The notes beneath the pieces were generated by a model, which worked only from the letters and a program-made list of their open reading frames with translations, searched no databases and had not been told where the DNA came from. From Tepidibacter aestuarii (GTDB taxonomy: Bacteria > Bacillota > Clostridia > Peptostreptococcales > Peptostreptococcaceae): DNA of 64,000 bases. Positions within the stretch are counted from its first letter, which is position 1. The number at the start of each line of letters is the position of its first letter. Positions 7,804 through 19,670 of this stretch are shown piece by piece. A program made the position numbers and the translations under genes. The DNA is taken from contig NZ_OW235315.1 of assembly GCF_934924865.1 (NCBI RefSeq), positions 2,914,001 through 2,978,000 of the forward strand. Reading direction: 5' to 3'.

Positions 7804-10800
7804 CAATAAATACTGTTTCCCCTTCTTCATAAGATTCTGTTTCCTCTAGATTTTTAAATGCTACTGAAAGCATGAGCTTAATTCTATTGAACTGATTAAC
7901 CTCACTTGCACCTGGATCATAGTCAACTGTTAGAATATTCGAATCTGGATATTTTTCTTTGAGTGCTCTTATCATTCCCTTTCCTGTCACGTGATTAGGT
8001 AAACATGCAAATGGCTGCATACAGACTATATTCTTAACTCCGCTTTCTAGCAGTTCTATCATCTCAGCAGTTAAAAACCATCCTTCTCCAGCATGATTAC
8101 CCAGTGAAAGAATCTTTTGAGCATCTTCAGCAAGATCCTGTATAGTTTTTGGATTTTTAAACCTCTTGCTATTTTCAAGCGCTTCTCTAGAGTACTTTCT
8201 AAAAACTTCAATATATTTAATTCCCATATTATTAACTAAAGCCTTTAATTTACTTTTACCAAGATATTTACTCTTAAAGTTTGAATTATATAAACTGTAT
8301 AAAAAGAAATCAATAAGATCAGGCATTACTACTTCTCCACCTTCATCTTCAATTGTTTTGATAATGTGATTATTAGAATATGGATTGAACTTTACAAATA
8401 TTTCACCAGTTACTCCTATCTTGGGTTTTCTAATATTATTTAGGGGTATATTATCAAAATCTGCTACAATGCCATTTATAATTTCTTTTGATTGAAATAA
8501 ATTTCCTTTTATAATATTTTCTATACAAATTTTTTTCCATTTAGCATGTAATTTTTCTGTTTGGCCTGTAACAATTTCATAAGGCCTTGTTCTATATATT
8601 AATTGCATAAAGAGATCACCATACAGTATAGAGATAATCATTCTATTTATCATAGTAAGTGTGATTTTAAATCCTGGATTTTGCTCTAATCCTCCACCAT
8701 TGAGCGATAGCACAGGAATGTTGCTAAAACCTGCATCTTCTAGAGCTTTTCTTAAAATAGGTATATAGTTTGTAACTCTGCAAACTCCTCCTGTTTGTGA
8801 CATAATTACAGATGTATTATCTTTATCATAACCTCCATATTTCAATGCACTTATAATCTGTCCAGCAATTAATATTGATGGGTAACATGTATCATTATTG
8901 ACATATTTTAATCCTTCTTCTATAACTGTTTCATCAACATCTGGAAGTATCTTAAAATTATAGCCACAACTTTTTATTGCTTGCTCAAGTAATTCAAAAT
9001 GTATTGGTGAAAGCTGAGGTCCAAGAATAGTATGATTTTTTTTCATCTCATTAGTAAAAATAATCCTATTCTTAGGTTCCTTCAGAAGCTTAGGTTTAAT
9101 ATCATTCTTCTCTCTTTCCTGCATAGCTGCTTTTAATGATCTAAGTCTTATTCTGTTTGCTCCCAAATTATTAACCTCATCTATTTTTATTAAAGTATAT
9201 ATTTTATTATTATTTTCTAATATTTCTGCAACCATATCTGTTGCAATAGCATCTAAACCACATCCAAATGAGTTTAACTGTACTACCTCCAAATAATCTG
9301 TCTTGCTTACAAAAGTTGCTGCTGCATAAGCTCGTGAATGATATGTCCACTGGTCTACTACTCTTAAAGGCTTATCAATCTTTCCTAGATGTGCTACCGA
9401 ATCTTCTGTAAGTACAGCCATCCCTAAACTAGTTATAAGTTCTGGAATACCATGATTGATTTCGGGATCGATGTGATAAGGTCTTCCACACAGAACAATT
9501 CCTTTTTTACTAGTCTTTTGTAAATATTCAAGCGTCTCTTCTCCTTTTTTTCTTATATCCTCTTTAAACTTCTCATTTTCTTTTATTGCCAGCTTAAGAG
9601 CTATATCAATTTCACTCTTTTTAAAACCATACTTCTTAAAAGTTTCATAAAGAACCTTTGAAAGTGCTTTTTTATTATCCAAGGTAACAAATGGATCTAT
9701 AAATTCAATATTTTTCTTTTTTAAAATTTCCATATTGCTTTTTATAACCTCTGGATATGATATTACTAATGCACAATTTAAATTATTATCACTGTGGTCA
9801 AATTCTTTCTTTTCATAAAAAACACAGGGATAAAATATCATGTCTACGTCTTTTTCAACAAGACTCATGATATGGCCATGGCTTAGTTTTACAGGATAGC
9901 AAGCTGACTCTGATGGTATAGTTTCCATTCCTTTCTCATATATATTCTTATTACTTATTGGTGATATCTCCACTCTAAAACCCAGCCCCGTAAGGAATGT
10001 AAACCATAGAGGATAGTTTTGATAAATATTCATCACCCTTGGTATACCTATAACTGCTCTTGCCTTTTCTTTCTTTAGTGGAATATACTTAAACAATCTT
10101 TTGTACTTATAATCATATAGATTTGGAATATCGTTGATTAGATTAGATTTTTCACTTCCTCTATCACATCTATTACCACTTATAAACCTGCTTTTATTAT
10201 CAAACTTATTAATAGTAAGTAGACAGTTATTGGCACATGCACCACATCTACGGTGATGAATTTCACTTTTAAAGTTATCCAGATTTTCTATAGTTAGTAA
10301 ACTGCTTTTTTCTCCTTTACTATATCTTTCCTTTGCAATTAATGCACATCCGTATGCTCCCATCATGCCAGCAATCTCAGGTTTAATAACTTTTTTACCT
10401 AGAATTAATTCACAACTTCTAAGCACTGCATCATTATGAAAAGTTCCTCCCTGGACTATAATTTTCTCACCAATATCTTCTGGATTTTTAACTTTTATAA
10501 CCTTTTGAAGAGCATTGTTTATAACTGAATATGAAAGTCCTGCAGATATATCACCAACACTGGCTCCTTCCTTCTGTGCCTGCTTAACCTTTGAGTTCAT
10601 AAACACTGTACATCTAGATCCAAGATCAACAGGCTCCTTTGCAAGTAATGCCATTTGGCTAAACTCTTCAACTGTCAGATTCATTGATTTAGCAAATGTT
10701 TCAATAAATGAGCCACATCCTGAAGAACACGCTTCATTGAGCATTATATTTTGTATTACTCCATTTTTGACCTTCAAGCACTTCATATCCTGTCCACCAA

Positions 10801-12061
10801 TATCTAATATAAACTCTACTCCTGGTAAAAACCTTTCTGCAGCCTTGTAATGTGCAACAGTTTCAATCTCTCCAATATCTATATTTAAAGCACTTTTTAT
10901 TAGTCCTTCTCCATAACCTGTTACAGCAGACTTTACTATCTCTGCCTGTTGAGGAAGCTTATTATATAAATCTTTGATTACGTCTAACACCATTTTAAGC
11001 GGATGCCCTTCATTACTTCCATAATAGCTATACAGTATCTCACTTTGTTCACCCATTAAAACTACCTTTGTAGTTGTTGAACCTGCATCTATACCTAAAA
11101 AGCAGTTTCCTTTATAACTTGGTAAATCTTCTTTTCTTACTCCTGCCATTGAATGTCTATTTCTAAATTCGATTAATTCTTCTTCATTATTAAACAGTGC
11201 TCCTAATCTCTTTACCTCATGTTCATTTCTCTTTTCTAATTCACCTAATCTATCATAAAGTTCCTTGAACTTGTAAGGTTCATTTTTTATTGAACTGATA
11301 GCTGCTCCTATTGCAACAAAATAATGTGAATTAGGAGGAAATATAACCTGATCTTGGGTTAAATTTAGAGTTTCTACAAACCTCTGTCTTAATTCTGAAA
11401 GAAAATAAAGAGGGCCTCCTAAAAATGCAATTTTACCCTTTATAGGTCTTCCACATGCAAGACCACTAATTGTCTGCGTAACTATACTTTGAAATATCGA
11501 TGCTGCTATATCTTCTTTTGCTGCTCCTTCATTTAGAAGTGGTTGAACGTCACTTTTTGCAAAAACACCACATCTTGCTGCTATTGGATATATATTTTTA
11601 TATTTCTTAGCAAGTTCATTTAGACCTTCGGCATCTGTTTTAAGAAGTGATGCCATCTGATCTATAAATGCTCCTGTACCTCCTGCACAGGTACCATTCA
11701 TTCTTTGCTCAACTCCATTTTTAAAATATGTAATTTTAGCGTCTTCTCCTCCAAGTTCTATTGCAACATCTGTATTTTGAATAAACTTCTCAACTGCTAA
11801 ATTGCAAGCAATTACCTCCTGAATAAAAGGAATATTGAGCTGTTTTGAAATTCCAAGTCCACTAGAGCCACTTACCTTAACTGTAATGGATCTTTCACTA
11901 AACTCATTATAAATTTCTTCAATAAGTTCCTTTATACTTTTTTTAATATCTGAAAAATGTCTCTTATATTTGCTATATATTATATTTTCATTTTTATCAA
12001 GTACTACAGCTTTAATTGTTGTTGATCCAACATCAAATCCAACATGTAATATTTCCTTCAT
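7799..12061 (-). CDS. Large 2-hydroxyacyl-CoA dehydratase activase-like protein (BadF/HgdC + DUF2229)
   Basis: 1420 aa from ATG at 12061, preceded by AGAGGTG; an ATG 45 bp further upstream lacks a site. Two ASKHA ATPase domains in tandem ([14 protein letters not shown] near residue 8; [17 protein letters not shown] near 325) each keep the paired cysteines that hold the bridging 4Fe-4S cluster in HgdC-type activators ([11 protein letters not shown] and [18 protein letters not shown] and SRCTVF). A CxxC segment ([10 protein letters not shown]) and DUF2229/HgdB-like regions complete the protein. This fused form is widespread in anaerobic clostridia. ATP-driven low-potential electron transfer is inferred. 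The redox partner is not encoded nearby. Confidence 0.87.
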   Translation of the reverse strand: MKEILHVGFDVGSTTIKAVVLDKNENIIYSKYKRHFSDIKKSIKELIEEIYNEFSERSITVKVSGSSGLGISKQLNIPFIQEVIACNLAVEKFIQNTDVAIELGGEDAKITYFKNGVEQRMNGTCAGGTGAFIDQMASLLKTDAEGLNELAKKYKNIYPIAARCGVFAKSDVQPLLNEGAAKEDIAASIFQSIVTQTISGLACGRPIKGKIAFLGGPLYFLSELRQRFVETLNLTQDQVIFPPNSHYFVAIGAAISSIKNEPYKFKELYDRLGELEKRNEHEVKRLGALFNNEEELIEFRNRHSMAGVRKEDLPSYKGNCFLGIDAGSTTTKVVLMGEQSEILYSYYGSNEGHPLKMVLDVIKDLYNKLPQQAEIVKSAVTGYGEGLIKSALNIDIGEIETVAHYKAAERFLPGVEFILDIGGQDMKCLKVKNGVIQNIMLNEACSSGCGSFIETFAKSMNLTVEEFSQMALLAKEPVDLGSRCTVFMNSKVKQAQKEGASVGDISAGLSYSVINNALQKVIKVKNPEDIGEKIIVQGGTFHNDAVLRSCELILGKKVIKPEIAGMMGAYGCALIAKERYSKGEKSSLLTIENLDNFKSEIHHRRCGACANNCLLTINKFDNKSRFISGNRCDRGSEKSNLINDIPNLYDYKYKRLFKYIPLKKEKARAVIGIPRVMNIYQNYPLWFTFLTGLGFRVEISPISNKNIYEKGMETIPSESACYPVKLSHGHIMSLVEKDVDMIFYPCVFYEKKEFDHSDNNLNCALVISYPEVIKSNMEILKKKNIEFIDPFVTLDNKKALSKVLYETFKKYGFKKSEIDIALKLAIKENEKFKEDIRKKGEETLEYLQKTSKKGIVLCGRPYHIDPEINHGIPELITSLGMAVLTEDSVAHLGKIDKPLRVVDQWTYHSRAYAAATFVSKTDYLEVVQLNSFGCGLDAIATDMVAEILENNNKIYTLIKIDEVNNLGANRIRLRSLKAAMQEREKNDIKPKLLKEPKNRIIFTNEMKKNHTILGPQLSPIHFELLEQAIKSCGYNFKILPDVDETVIEEGLKYVNNDTCYPSILIAGQIISALKYGGYDKDNTSVIMSQTGGVCRVTNYIPILRKALEDAGFSNIPVLSLNGGGLEQNPGFKITLTMINRMIISILYGDLFMQLIYRTRPYEIVTGQTEKLHAKWKKICIENIIKGNLFQSKEIINGIVADFDNIPLNNIRKPKIGVTGEIFVKFNPYSNNHIIKTIEDEGGEVVMPDLIDFFLYSLYNSNFKSKYLGKSKLKALVNNMGIKYIEVFRKYSREALENSKRFKNPKTIQDLAEDAQKILSLGNHAGEGWFLTAEMIELLESGVKNIVCMQPFACLPNHVTGKGMIRALKEKYPDSNILTVDYDPGASEVNQFNRIKLMLSVAFKNLEETESYEEGETVFID

Positions 12062-12207
12062 ACTACACCTCTTTCTATTAACTATCACAATAGATACTTT
12101 TTCCATTTCTTGTGCATTTTATAATAAATAAACGAAAAAAGTATATAAACTTTAATCTAATACTGAACAACGCCCTAGATGTGTAATATGAAAAAACATA
12201 ATTTATT

Positions 12208-12282
12208 AAAAATTCGTCTAATTTCTACGCACTGACTCATGTTGCCAACGATCTCTACGAGCTCAGTTGCTCAAAAATAATT
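12208..12282 (+). repeat. Interspersed repeat family 1, copy A
   Basis: It starts AAAAATTCGTCTAATTTCTA and contains CCAACGATCTCTACGAGCTC followed by AGTTGCTCAAAAATA. It aligns over its length with copies at 51.61, 60.92, 61.06 and 61.17 kb. It lies in the intergenic region upstream of both the activase (-) and an MCP gene (+). Confidence 0.8.
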
Positions 12283-12365
12283 GGAAGCATAGATATTTAT
12301 CTGATTAAGATGAATGCAAGTTTGGTAAGTATATAATATAGATTGAAATAAATTGGAGGTATGTT

Positions 12366-13619
12366 ATGCTCAATTCAATTAAGACAAAATTAATATTAGT
12401 TATAGTACTTTTTTCAATACTACCACTTTTTTTAGTACAAATTAGTTTAAATATGGGGATGAGTAATAATATTAATAATACTATCTTTTTAGTAATGGGT
12501 TTATGGATAGTAATAGGTTCTATATTTTCAAGTATAATTTACACTTATTTTATAAAAAGAGTACATAATATTGCACAACTAATGAAACAATCTGAAAATG
12601 GAGATTTAACAGTTAGATCAAATATAAAAACTAAAGATGTAATTGGATTGTTATCAAGTAACTTCGATAATATGGTTTCAAAAATATCAGATATTATAGG
12701 TGATGTAGATAAAATGTCTACACAGGTATCAGAGTCTGTAGCATTTATAAAAGATTCATCAAGTACTAATATAGCTATAGCAAAAGAAGTTTCGAAAGCT
12801 ATAGAAGATATAGCAAATGCAGCTACTTCTCAAGCTATGAGTGCATCCAATACAATTGATTTAAGTAATAACATGAGTATGATGATGAATGAGGTTCATA
12901 ATGTAATAGATAAAAGTAGAAACTATTCTAAAATGGCTTTGGAAAATAGCAAAAAAGGTATAATGGTTGTAGATAAATTAGAAAAAAAATCAAATGAAAC
13001 TGAAGATGCTTCAAAGGAAGTATCTAATTTAGCCTATAATTTAAATGAGAAAATGGGACTTATTTCGAATATATCTGACTCAATCAAAAAAATAGCAGAT
13101 CAAACGAATTTACTTTCATTAAATGCAAATATTGAAGCTTCTCGTGCTGGAGAAGCAGGAAGGGGATTTGCTGTAGTTGCTGATGAAATAAGAAAGCTAG
13201 CTTTAGAAGTAGGAAAGTCTTCTGAAGAAATACATAACTTAATCAATCAAATTCAAGAAGAAACAGATGCTACGACTACTAAAGTAAATGAAATAAGTAC
13301 TATAATAGAACAACAAAATACAGCAGTAAAAGGTGCTAGAAACGTATTTAATAGAATAATAAATTCTGTTGAGAATTCAAATGAAAGAATAGAGAATTTA
13401 TATCAGGTAAATCATAATTTAGAAAATAAAATAAATGAAGTTATAGATTCAATAAGTCAAATTGCATTAGTTGCGGAGCAATCCGCCGCTTCATTAGAAG
13501 AAGTTAGTGCATCAAGTCAAACACAACTTAGTACAATAGAAGAACTTATTGCTCAAATAGAAATGCTAGATGATCTTTCTAGTAAAGTTAAATCATCTAT
13601 ACATTCATTTAAATTATAA
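12366..13619 (+). CDS. Methyl-accepting chemotaxis protein without extracellular sensor
   Basis: 417 aa. Two membrane helices (about 8-28 and 37-63) are separated by only a few residues, so there is no periplasmic ligand domain. They are followed by a HAMP domain and a long coiled-coil signalling domain with the conserved tip ([35 protein letters not shown]). It probably senses a membrane or cytoplasmic signal, or works with partner receptors. The start follows GGAGG at 6-nt spacing. Confidence 0.9.
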   Translation: MLNSIKTKLILVIVLFSILPLFLVQISLNMGMSNNINNTIFLVMGLWIVIGSIFSSIIYTYFIKRVHNIAQLMKQSENGDLTVRSNIKTKDVIGLLSSNFDNMVSKISDIIGDVDKMSTQVSESVAFIKDSSSTNIAIAKEVSKAIEDIANAATSQAMSASNTIDLSNNMSMMMNEVHNVIDKSRNYSKMALENSKKGIMVVDKLEKKSNETEDASKEVSNLAYNLNEKMGLISNISDSIKKIADQTNLLSLNANIEASRAGEAGRGFAVVADEIRKLALEVGKSSEEIHNLINQIQEETDATTTKVNEISTIIEQQNTAVKGARNVFNRIINSVENSNERIENLYQVNHNLENKINEVIDSISQIALVAEQSAASLEEVSASSQTQLSTIEELIAQIEMLDDLSSKVKSSIHSFKL

Positions 13620-13635
13620 TTTAAATAAATGTATA

Positions 13636-13845
13636 GAAAAAACACTTGATTAGACAGATGAAGAAAAACAAAAAGTTTCAAATAGAGTTGATTTTTTACT
13701 TAATAAAGTTACTGATTTAAACTTGAATATACCTGATAAAATAAATTTTATTAAAACAGATGTTACGGAAGAAGGTGGAGCTGCCTATACTAGAGATGAA
13801 TATATTTCATTAACTCAAGAATTTCTAAGCAATTTATCTGAATAG
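13636..13845 (+). pseudogene. Remnant of a conserved hypothetical gene
   Basis: An open frame resumes after an in-frame TAG (13651-13653) and runs to TAG at 13845. It encodes a plausible C-terminal segment (TDLNLNIPDKINFIKTDVTE, EEGGAAYTRDEYISL). It has no start, no ribosome site and a nonsense codon, so it is a decayed 3' end. I do not know the parent family for certain; a zinc-peptidase-like hypothetical is possible. Confidence 0.55.
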
Positions 13846-13858
13846 GATATAATCATTC

Positions 13859-13894
13859 AAAAGCCCAAACATATTTTATGCTTGGGCTTTTTTT
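13859..13894. terminator. Intrinsic terminator between convergent genes
   Basis: The stem AAAGCCCAA/TTGGGCTTT is followed by a T run. It serves the plus-strand MCP and lies directly after the stop of the minus-strand MCP. Confidence 0.8.
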
Positions 13895-13898
13895 ATTC

Positions 13899-15911
13899 CT
13901 ATAAATTAAACTTAGAAACACTGAACTGCATTTCTTCTGCTAATTTAGCCAACGCTTCACTAGCACTTGTAATTTGCTCCATAGAAGCAGTTTGCTGTTC
14001 AACTGATGCAGAAACTTCCTCTGTTCCTGCTGCATTTTCATCAGATATAGCTGAAAGATTATCAATAATGCCAATAATCTGATCTTTTTTAGCTTCCATT
14101 TCACGACCTGATTGATTAATAATATCTATTGCTTTCTTCATTTTTTCAATAGCAATTGCAATTCCTTCAAATTTTTCATTAGTCTTTTCTACACTATCAG
14201 TTTGAGATGCTACAATTTTTCCTACTTCCTGTATCGTATTCACTGCATCTCCTGTTTTACTTATAAGCTCTTGAATAACAGTTGATATTTCATCTGTAAA
14301 GGCATTAGATTGCTCTGCTAATTTCCTTATTTCTTCAGCTACAATAGCGAACCCTTTCCCTGATTCACCTGCTCTTGCTGCTTCTATAGCTGCATTAAGT
14401 GCTAATAAATTGGTTTGGTCAGCTATGCTCTTAATCATTTGACTTGCTTTTTCAATTTTTTCTGCACTGTCATTAGTATTTATTATGATATCATGTACAT
14501 CTTTAGATGCCTTATTATTGAGATTTGTCTTTTCTACTAAATCTCTCAAAACATTTAGTCCTTCATCCTTTAATTTACTTACTTCATCAGCTGAAATATT
14601 TAATTCTATTACATTTTTTTGATCTTCTTCTATTAGCTTTCCTAACTGATTAATATGCATTGCACCATCTTCTGTGTTCTTTGCCTGTTCACTTGCTCCA
14701 TATGCTATCTCTTCTATAGTTCGAGCTACTTCACCTGCAGCTATTGCTGATTGCTCACTTATAGCATTTAGTTCTTCTGATGAATATGCTACCTGCTCAG
14801 ATCTCTCTGCTATATTCTTTATTAAATCTGTGAAATTCATCTGCATTGTTGACAAAGAATCCGTAATTAATCCAATTTCATCTTTGCGTTCTAAATACTT
14901 AATAGACTTTGAATTTTCATCAAATGTTAAATCGTATTTTGATAATCGATCTATAATTTGAGATAGTACCTTAATAGGATCTGCAATCATTCCACTAATA
15001 AAATAAGTAATAACTATACCTAATAAAATAATAATTACAGTTATAGTTCCAAGACTGTATCGTAATTTATTAACATCTGCTAAAATTTCATCTTTCTCTA
15101 CAGCTACAGCGATAATCCAAGGGCTATTCTTAACGGGTGCAAAACCCATCATTCTTACTTTTCCTTCATATAAATATTGATCTACTCCTTCTTCTCCTTT
15201 TATCATGCGTTTTTCTATAATATTAGCAAATTCTACTAGGTCAGGGTTATTTTTTGAATCTTCAATCGGGCTAGATCTTTTAATAACTAGGTCTGTATCT
15301 TCATGCCCTGTAATTATACCTTGAGTATTAATCATATAGGCATATCCATTTTCACCATAGTGAATATCTTTTACGATTTGACTTAAAGCTAATCCATCTC
15401 TCCAACCATAAAATACTCCTATAATTTTGCCATCTTCCTTAACAGGTGTAGCAAAAATAATAATTGCGCCATCTCCTAATTTACTGATTATTATATCTGA
15501 AAAAGACGTTTTCCCAGCCAATGCATCTTTATAATATTGTCTATTTCTAATATCTATTGTTGTTTGACTTGAATCAAACATTATAGATTGTCCTTTAGTA
15601 TTTGCAAGTGCAAACCCAGTATATCCAGCTCTCTGAGCTTCCTTTTGTAAAAAATCTACTTTTTCTTCCCAAGAAATATCTGAATTAGTTATAATAGGAT
15701 TTTCTGCTATAGTTTCTATATATAATTTTTGTGTATTAATGCGAGCTTCAACATATTTGCTTGCCTCAATCGCAGTATTTGATAATGTTTCTTCAGTTTT
15801 AGCCATAAGTGCTTTTGAAGAACTTTCTATTGATAAAAAGCCCAACACTCCTGATGAAATTAATAATATCAATGCAAAAATAATAATTAACCTACTTTTA
15901 ATAGATTTCAT
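13899..15911 (-). CDS. Methyl-accepting chemotaxis protein with dCache sensor
   Basis: 670 aa. N-terminal membrane helix (about 8-28), extracellular double-Cache domain (about 40-275, with [12 protein letters not shown] and [20 protein letters not shown]), second helix (about 285-305), HAMP, and the MCP signalling domain with the tip [20 protein letters not shown]. This architecture usually binds amino acids or other small metabolites outside the cell. The ribosome site is GAGGGG 9 nt before ATG. Confidence 0.93.
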   Translation of the reverse strand: MKSIKSRLIIIFALILLISSGVLGFLSIESSSKALMAKTEETLSNTAIEASKYVEARINTQKLYIETIAENPIITNSDISWEEKVDFLQKEAQRAGYTGFALANTKGQSIMFDSSQTTIDIRNRQYYKDALAGKTSFSDIIISKLGDGAIIIFATPVKEDGKIIGVFYGWRDGLALSQIVKDIHYGENGYAYMINTQGIITGHEDTDLVIKRSSPIEDSKNNPDLVEFANIIEKRMIKGEEGVDQYLYEGKVRMMGFAPVKNSPWIIAVAVEKDEILADVNKLRYSLGTITVIIILLGIVITYFISGMIADPIKVLSQIIDRLSKYDLTFDENSKSIKYLERKDEIGLITDSLSTMQMNFTDLIKNIAERSEQVAYSSEELNAISEQSAIAAGEVARTIEEIAYGASEQAKNTEDGAMHINQLGKLIEEDQKNVIELNISADEVSKLKDEGLNVLRDLVEKTNLNNKASKDVHDIIINTNDSAEKIEKASQMIKSIADQTNLLALNAAIEAARAGESGKGFAIVAEEIRKLAEQSNAFTDEISTVIQELISKTGDAVNTIQEVGKIVASQTDSVEKTNEKFEGIAIAIEKMKKAIDIINQSGREMEAKKDQIIGIIDNLSAISDENAAGTEEVSASVEQQTASMEQITSASEALAKLAEEMQFSVSKFNL

Positions 15912-16100
15912 ACCTATTTTTCCCCTCTCTTTTAATATTTTAAAATATATTCATTTTGTAATTTTATGCAAAATTATGCATTTTTTTGTCATTGGCATAC
16001 GCCTATTAATTATATATTCCATTCTAAATGTTTACAACATCTTTTCCAAAATTTGTTTAAATGATATTCTTAATCTTTATTCCTATTTCGAGCACAAAAT

Positions 16101-16145
16101 AAAATGCGTTGGAGAGAGTTTATGTTTTCTCAACCAACACATTAA
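16101..16145 (-). terminator. Terminator of the DUF3829 lipoprotein pair
   Basis: The stem AATGTGTTGG/CCAACGCATT has inner GAGA/TCTC pairing and is followed on the minus strand by TTATTTTG. It lies 30 bp after the last stop codon. Confidence 0.6.
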
Positions 16146-16175
16146 ATATACCACTATTATTTTGAAATGCGTTTT

Positions 16176-17168
16176 CTATTTTATTTTAATATACTCATAA
16201 ACTGCATCCTTAATCTTCTTAGTGTAATATTCTGGAGTTCCATAATCCTTATTTTTATTTTTATTTCCGTTCTGTGCTCTAGTCAAAATATCAGTAGCAG
16301 CGGCCTTAACATCTGTTATACGGTACTTAAACACATTTGCATATTCAAAATTTGGATCAAGCTTTTCTTTCTCAATTCTATCCAAGTCCTTTGAATATTC
16401 TAAGAATTTGTTGGTATCTTGAACTAATAAATTATATTTTTCTTTAAATTTATCAATATTTAAATCTGATATATTTTCACAAGTAATACCTTGATTATTG
16501 AGCTCACTCTCCAAACTTTTAGCTTTTAATATAACACTTAAAGCATAGTATCTTATCATAAAATCGTTTTTCTTAAAGTTTTCAAGATCTTCTCTACTCT
16601 TATCTAAGAAAACAACTTCAAAATGAGAAGAGAATTTTTTAGCCAATGGTTCAAACTCATTATATTTTAAATATATTTTTTTATGTAATGCTTTACCTTT
16701 AACAAAATCATCATCAATGTAAGACTTTAATTTATAGTATGAATCTGCTTCATCTAATAAATCTATCAATTCTTTTAACTTTGGATCTAATGCCTTTACA
16801 TAATTATCCAGATCATTAAAAAAAGGTTTCTTAAAAGCATATTTTAAGCTTTCCTGAACTTCTATCTTTTTAACTTCTAAAAGAGTTCCAGTATAAATAT
16901 CAGAATTTTTGTCAACTTTAATTTCTGGAGTATCTCCGAACTTTTCAAAGTAGTAATTCAGAGAGTTTTTTAGCTTTCCTGTAATAAAATTATCTAAAGC
17001 AATATAAGAAGTATATTTTTCATTATTTAATGACTCTGTATCATTAAATATAGAGTTCTCTTTTTTAGATTTATCTAAATGCATAGCATCTTTAATATTT
17101 CCACAAGAAGTTAAAAAAGTAGATATAGTTATAACTATTGCTATAATAAGAAAATTTCTTTTTAGCAC
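16176..17168 (-). CDS. DUF3829 (YiiG-family) lipoprotein, second copy
   Basis: 330 aa. Signal peptide with lipobox FLTSC (about residues 18-22), then an all-helical DUF3829 domain (YTSYIALDNFITGKLKNSLN; NDFMIRYYALSVILKAKSLE). It starts with GTG after GGAGGG at 7-nt spacing. It is a clear paralogue of the gene 29 bp upstream, sharing order and many motifs, so the pair arose by tandem duplication. The function of the family is unknown; it is expected on the outer face of the cell membrane. Confidence 0.82.
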   Translation of the reverse strand: MLKRNFLIIAIVITISTFLTSCGNIKDAMHLDKSKKENSIFNDTESLNNEKYTSYIALDNFITGKLKNSLNYYFEKFGDTPEIKVDKNSDIYTGTLLEVKKIEVQESLKYAFKKPFFNDLDNYVKALDPKLKELIDLLDEADSYYKLKSYIDDDFVKGKALHKKIYLKYNEFEPLAKKFSSHFEVVFLDKSREDLENFKKNDFMIRYYALSVILKAKSLESELNNQGITCENISDLNIDKFKEKYNLLVQDTNKFLEYSKDLDRIEKEKLDPNFEYANVFKYRITDVKAAATDILTRAQNGNKNKNKDYGTPEYYTKKIKDAVYEYIKIK

Positions 17169-17197
17169 AGAGTCTCCCTCCTAGTTTAACGGTTCGA

Positions 17198-18175
17198 TTA
17201 ATTCATATTATTATATGAATCAATCATGCTAGAAACTTTTCTACTGAAATATTCTAACGGAGCATTTTGTCCTCCAGTTGTTACTTTTCCTTTTGTATCA
17301 CTATTTATACTTGTATCCTTAGTCTCTAAAATTTGCATAATATCTGTAGCTGTAACCTTCATTCTTTCAACATCACCCTTAAAGCTTCCTACAAATGCAT
17401 TACCTTCTAAACCTTCTTTTTTTAATCTTTCATCATCCTTTGAATATTCCATAAACTTATTAATATCTTCTGTTAATAAATCATATTTTTCTTTATATTT
17501 ATTAACATCATAGTCTAATATATTACTATCATTAACCCCAGTATCATAGAATGATCTTTCTATATCTTGCGCTCTCATTACAATACTCATAGCATAATGT
17601 CTTATCATATAATCACTTTTCTTTAGATCTTCTAAATCTTCTTGCTTCTTTTGCTGGGTTATAACATCAAAGTCAGAAAAAAACTTTTCAGCCAAAATAA
17701 CATATTCGTTATACTGGGAATATAATCTTTTATGTAATTCTTTACCCTTTGCAAAATCATCATCTACAAAAGATTTTGTATTGTAATAGTTTTCTATTTC
17801 ATTTAAAGTATCCATCAATTCTTTAAGTTTTGGACACAAAGCCTTCATAGAATCATCTGCTGCCCCAAAAGAAGGTTTCTTAGAAGCATATTCAAGTGAT
17901 TTTTCTACATCATCCTTATGTCCTTGCAAAATAGGGAATGTTTGAAAACTATCGAAATCTTTATCAATTGCAATTTCCTCTTTAATTCCAAATTCTTTGA
18001 AATAAATAGTTACAGCTTCATGTAACCATCCATTCATATAATTACTTAAAGTTATGTAGGCATTGTACTTTTCAGTATCGATTTTTGAATTAGAATTTTC
18101 AGAAATACTACAAGCACTCAAAAGAGCACACATAAGTACACAAATTAAAACATATGATACATTTTTTTTCAACAT
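17198..18175 (-). CDS. DUF3829 (YiiG-family) lipoprotein, first copy
   Basis: 325 aa. Lipobox LLSAC at about residue 22, then the same helical domain as its neighbour (YNAYITLSNYMNGWLHEAVT; SDYMIRHYAMSIVMRAQDIE). The start follows GGGAGG. It is first in a two-gene unit. The linker near the C-terminus (STKGKVTTGGQNAP-like, about 290-310) differs from the second copy. No cargo or partner gene gives a hint of function. Confidence 0.82.
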   Translation of the reverse strand: MLKKNVSYVLICVLMCALLSACSISENSNSKIDTEKYNAYITLSNYMNGWLHEAVTIYFKEFGIKEEIAIDKDFDSFQTFPILQGHKDDVEKSLEYASKKPSFGAADDSMKALCPKLKELMDTLNEIENYYNTKSFVDDDFAKGKELHKRLYSQYNEYVILAEKFFSDFDVITQQKKQEDLEDLKKSDYMIRHYAMSIVMRAQDIERSFYDTGVNDSNILDYDVNKYKEKYDLLTEDINKFMEYSKDDERLKKEGLEGNAFVGSFKGDVERMKVTATDIMQILETKDTSINSDTKGKVTTGGQNAPLEYFSRKVSSMIDSYNNMN

Positions 18176-18408
18176 AATATTGCCTCCCTAATATTTAAAT
18201 AGCATAAACAACAAACAATTACTCATTGTCTCTTAATCCTATTGGTGTTTCAATTTTTTGTTCAATTTTACATCATTTTACATATTAATTCATAATCTCC
18301 TGTATCTCAATAGGTCTTATTTCCTGTTTTTGTAAATTATATAATATTAATATAAGTATTCTTTATATTTAATATCATTTATGCTAATCTTATTTAGAGG
18401 TGAATAAT

Positions 18409-18801
18409 ATGAAAGAACAAGTTAAAGTTGTAGCTGCAATAATAGAGAACTGTAATAAGGAAATCTTATGTGCTTTAAGATCTCCTAAAATGACTTCACC
18501 AAATTGTTGGGAATTTCCCGGTGGAAAAGTAGAACCAAATGAAGACCTAAAGAGTGCTATAGAAAGAGAAATAAAAGAAGAGCTAAATTGTACTGTTGAA
18601 GCTTTAGATATATTTAATGATACTACTCATGAATATGATACATTCATAATAAACCTTATTTGTATAAAGTGTAATATAAAACAGGGTATTCCTACAGCTA
18701 GTGAGCATTCAAAGCTTATATGGTTAAAGCGAGAAAATTTAACTTCTTTAAATTGGGCTCCTGCTGATATTCCTGCAGTTAAGAAATTAATTAAAGAGTA
18801 A
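18409..18801 (+). CDS. Nudix hydrolase, (deoxy)nucleoside triphosphate pyrophosphohydrolase type
   Basis: 130 aa. Nudix box GGKVEPNEDLKSAIEREIKE followed by ELNC; the usual glycine near the box end is Asn. WEFPGGK and the length match the MutT/NudG group, which removes oxidised or non-canonical nucleotides. A GTG 9 bp upstream is in frame, but it is part of the AGAGGTG ribosome site, so ATG at 18409 is the start. Confidence 0.85.
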   Translation: MKEQVKVVAAIIENCNKEILCALRSPKMTSPNCWEFPGGKVEPNEDLKSAIEREIKEELNCTVEALDIFNDTTHEYDTFIINLICIKCNIKQGIPTASEHSKLIWLKRENLTSLNWAPADIPAVKKLIKE

Positions 18802-18968
18802 AATTTTGAAGGATATTATAGATCAATATCAAAGTATTGTATTTATCTGAATTTTTTATCCTCAATAATCATCAATCTTGTAAACAATATAATGAAAGTA
18901 ATTAATCAAGTATCTACTCATAATTATTTTAATATTCATGTAAAAATCAAATCTAACAAGGTACTCAA

Positions 18969-19031
18969 TTCGATGAAAAAAACATCGATGTATTTTTAGA
19001 TATTCTAGCTGAAAATAAAATTTCATCTTAA
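18969..19031 (+). pseudogene. Possible short gene remnant
   Basis: A 20-codon tail (FDEKNIDVFLDILAENKISS then stop) has protein-like composition, but no start or ribosome site and an in-frame stop just upstream. It could be the decayed end of a gene; the evidence is weak. Confidence 0.25.
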
Positions 19032-19044
19032 TAAACCCATATAA

Positions 19045-19079
19045 AAAACTTCTTATTAGGAAATCTAATAAGAAGTTCT
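19045..19079 (-). terminator. Intrinsic terminator
   Basis: The stem ACTTCTTATTAG/CTAATAAGAAGT has a short loop and is followed on the minus strand by TTTTTTAT. It ends the small gene at 19113-19397. Confidence 0.8.
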
Positions 19080-19112
19080 TACATTTATATATTTTATTTA
19101 AAAATTCTCTAA

Positions 19113-19397
19113 CTATGCTATAGAAGTTAAATCTAGTTCAACACTATTGTCTTCTCTAAAAATTAAAAATGCTATTAATTCTTCAGTACACTCAGCTTTA
19201 TAACGTTTCATAATTCTATTATCCTGTGATATATACATACCTTCTTGCAAAAACTTGAATCGTTCATTTTCGTCCGAATAAATAATCATATTTTCAAAAT
19301 CAAATAATTTTATTATTTCTTTAATTTTCAAATTATATTTTTTTATATACTCATTGGTTTGTTCATTTTTTTCTATAATATCTAAATTAATGTTCAC
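19113..19397 (-). CDS. Small hypothetical protein
   Basis: 94 aa, GTG start 6 nt after AAGGGGGA, and its own terminator, so it is very probably real. Soluble and acidic, with no signal peptide and no motif I recognise. The composition (Asp, Glu, Ile, Lys) suits a small alpha/beta domain. Confidence 0.65.
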   Translation of the reverse strand: MNINLDIIEKNEQTNEYIKKYNLKIKEIIKLFDFENMIIYSDENERFKFLQEGMYISQDNRIMKRYKAECTEELIAFLIFREDNSVELDLTSIA

Positions 19398-19610
19398 TAT
19401 ACTTCCCCCTTTTAATCAATTAACTATTTAAAATCTACTATAGAAATATTATTGACATTATTTAGGTTGTAATATACTTAAATATTTATTATAAAACTAC
19501 AAAAATAAAAAATAAAATAATGTAAAATTCATCACCCTATATCTCTATTAAATATAAAGTTTAATTTAAGTATTATGACCTCAGGAACATAGACTTTCTG
19601 TGAATACAAG

Positions 19611-19639
19611 CACATTCTCTGATCATATATCATATGATA
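19611..19639 (+). promoter_or_regulatory. Sigma-K-like promoter of cupin gene 1
   Basis: CACA, 16 bp, then CATATGATA. It matches the sporulation sigma-K pattern (mACm, 16-17 bp, CATAnnnTA) and predicts a start site about 25 nt before the coding start. The paralogous cupin at 22.6 kb has the same arrangement. Confidence 0.6.
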
Positions 19640-19670
19640 GTTCTGTAAGTCTTTAAAAGGAGTGAGCAAT

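Noticed and set aside
19452..19478. TTGACA ... TATACT as a vegetative promoter for cupin gene 1
   Set aside because: Spacer is only 15 bp and the leader would be about 190 nt; the sigma-K-like element close to the gene fits better.
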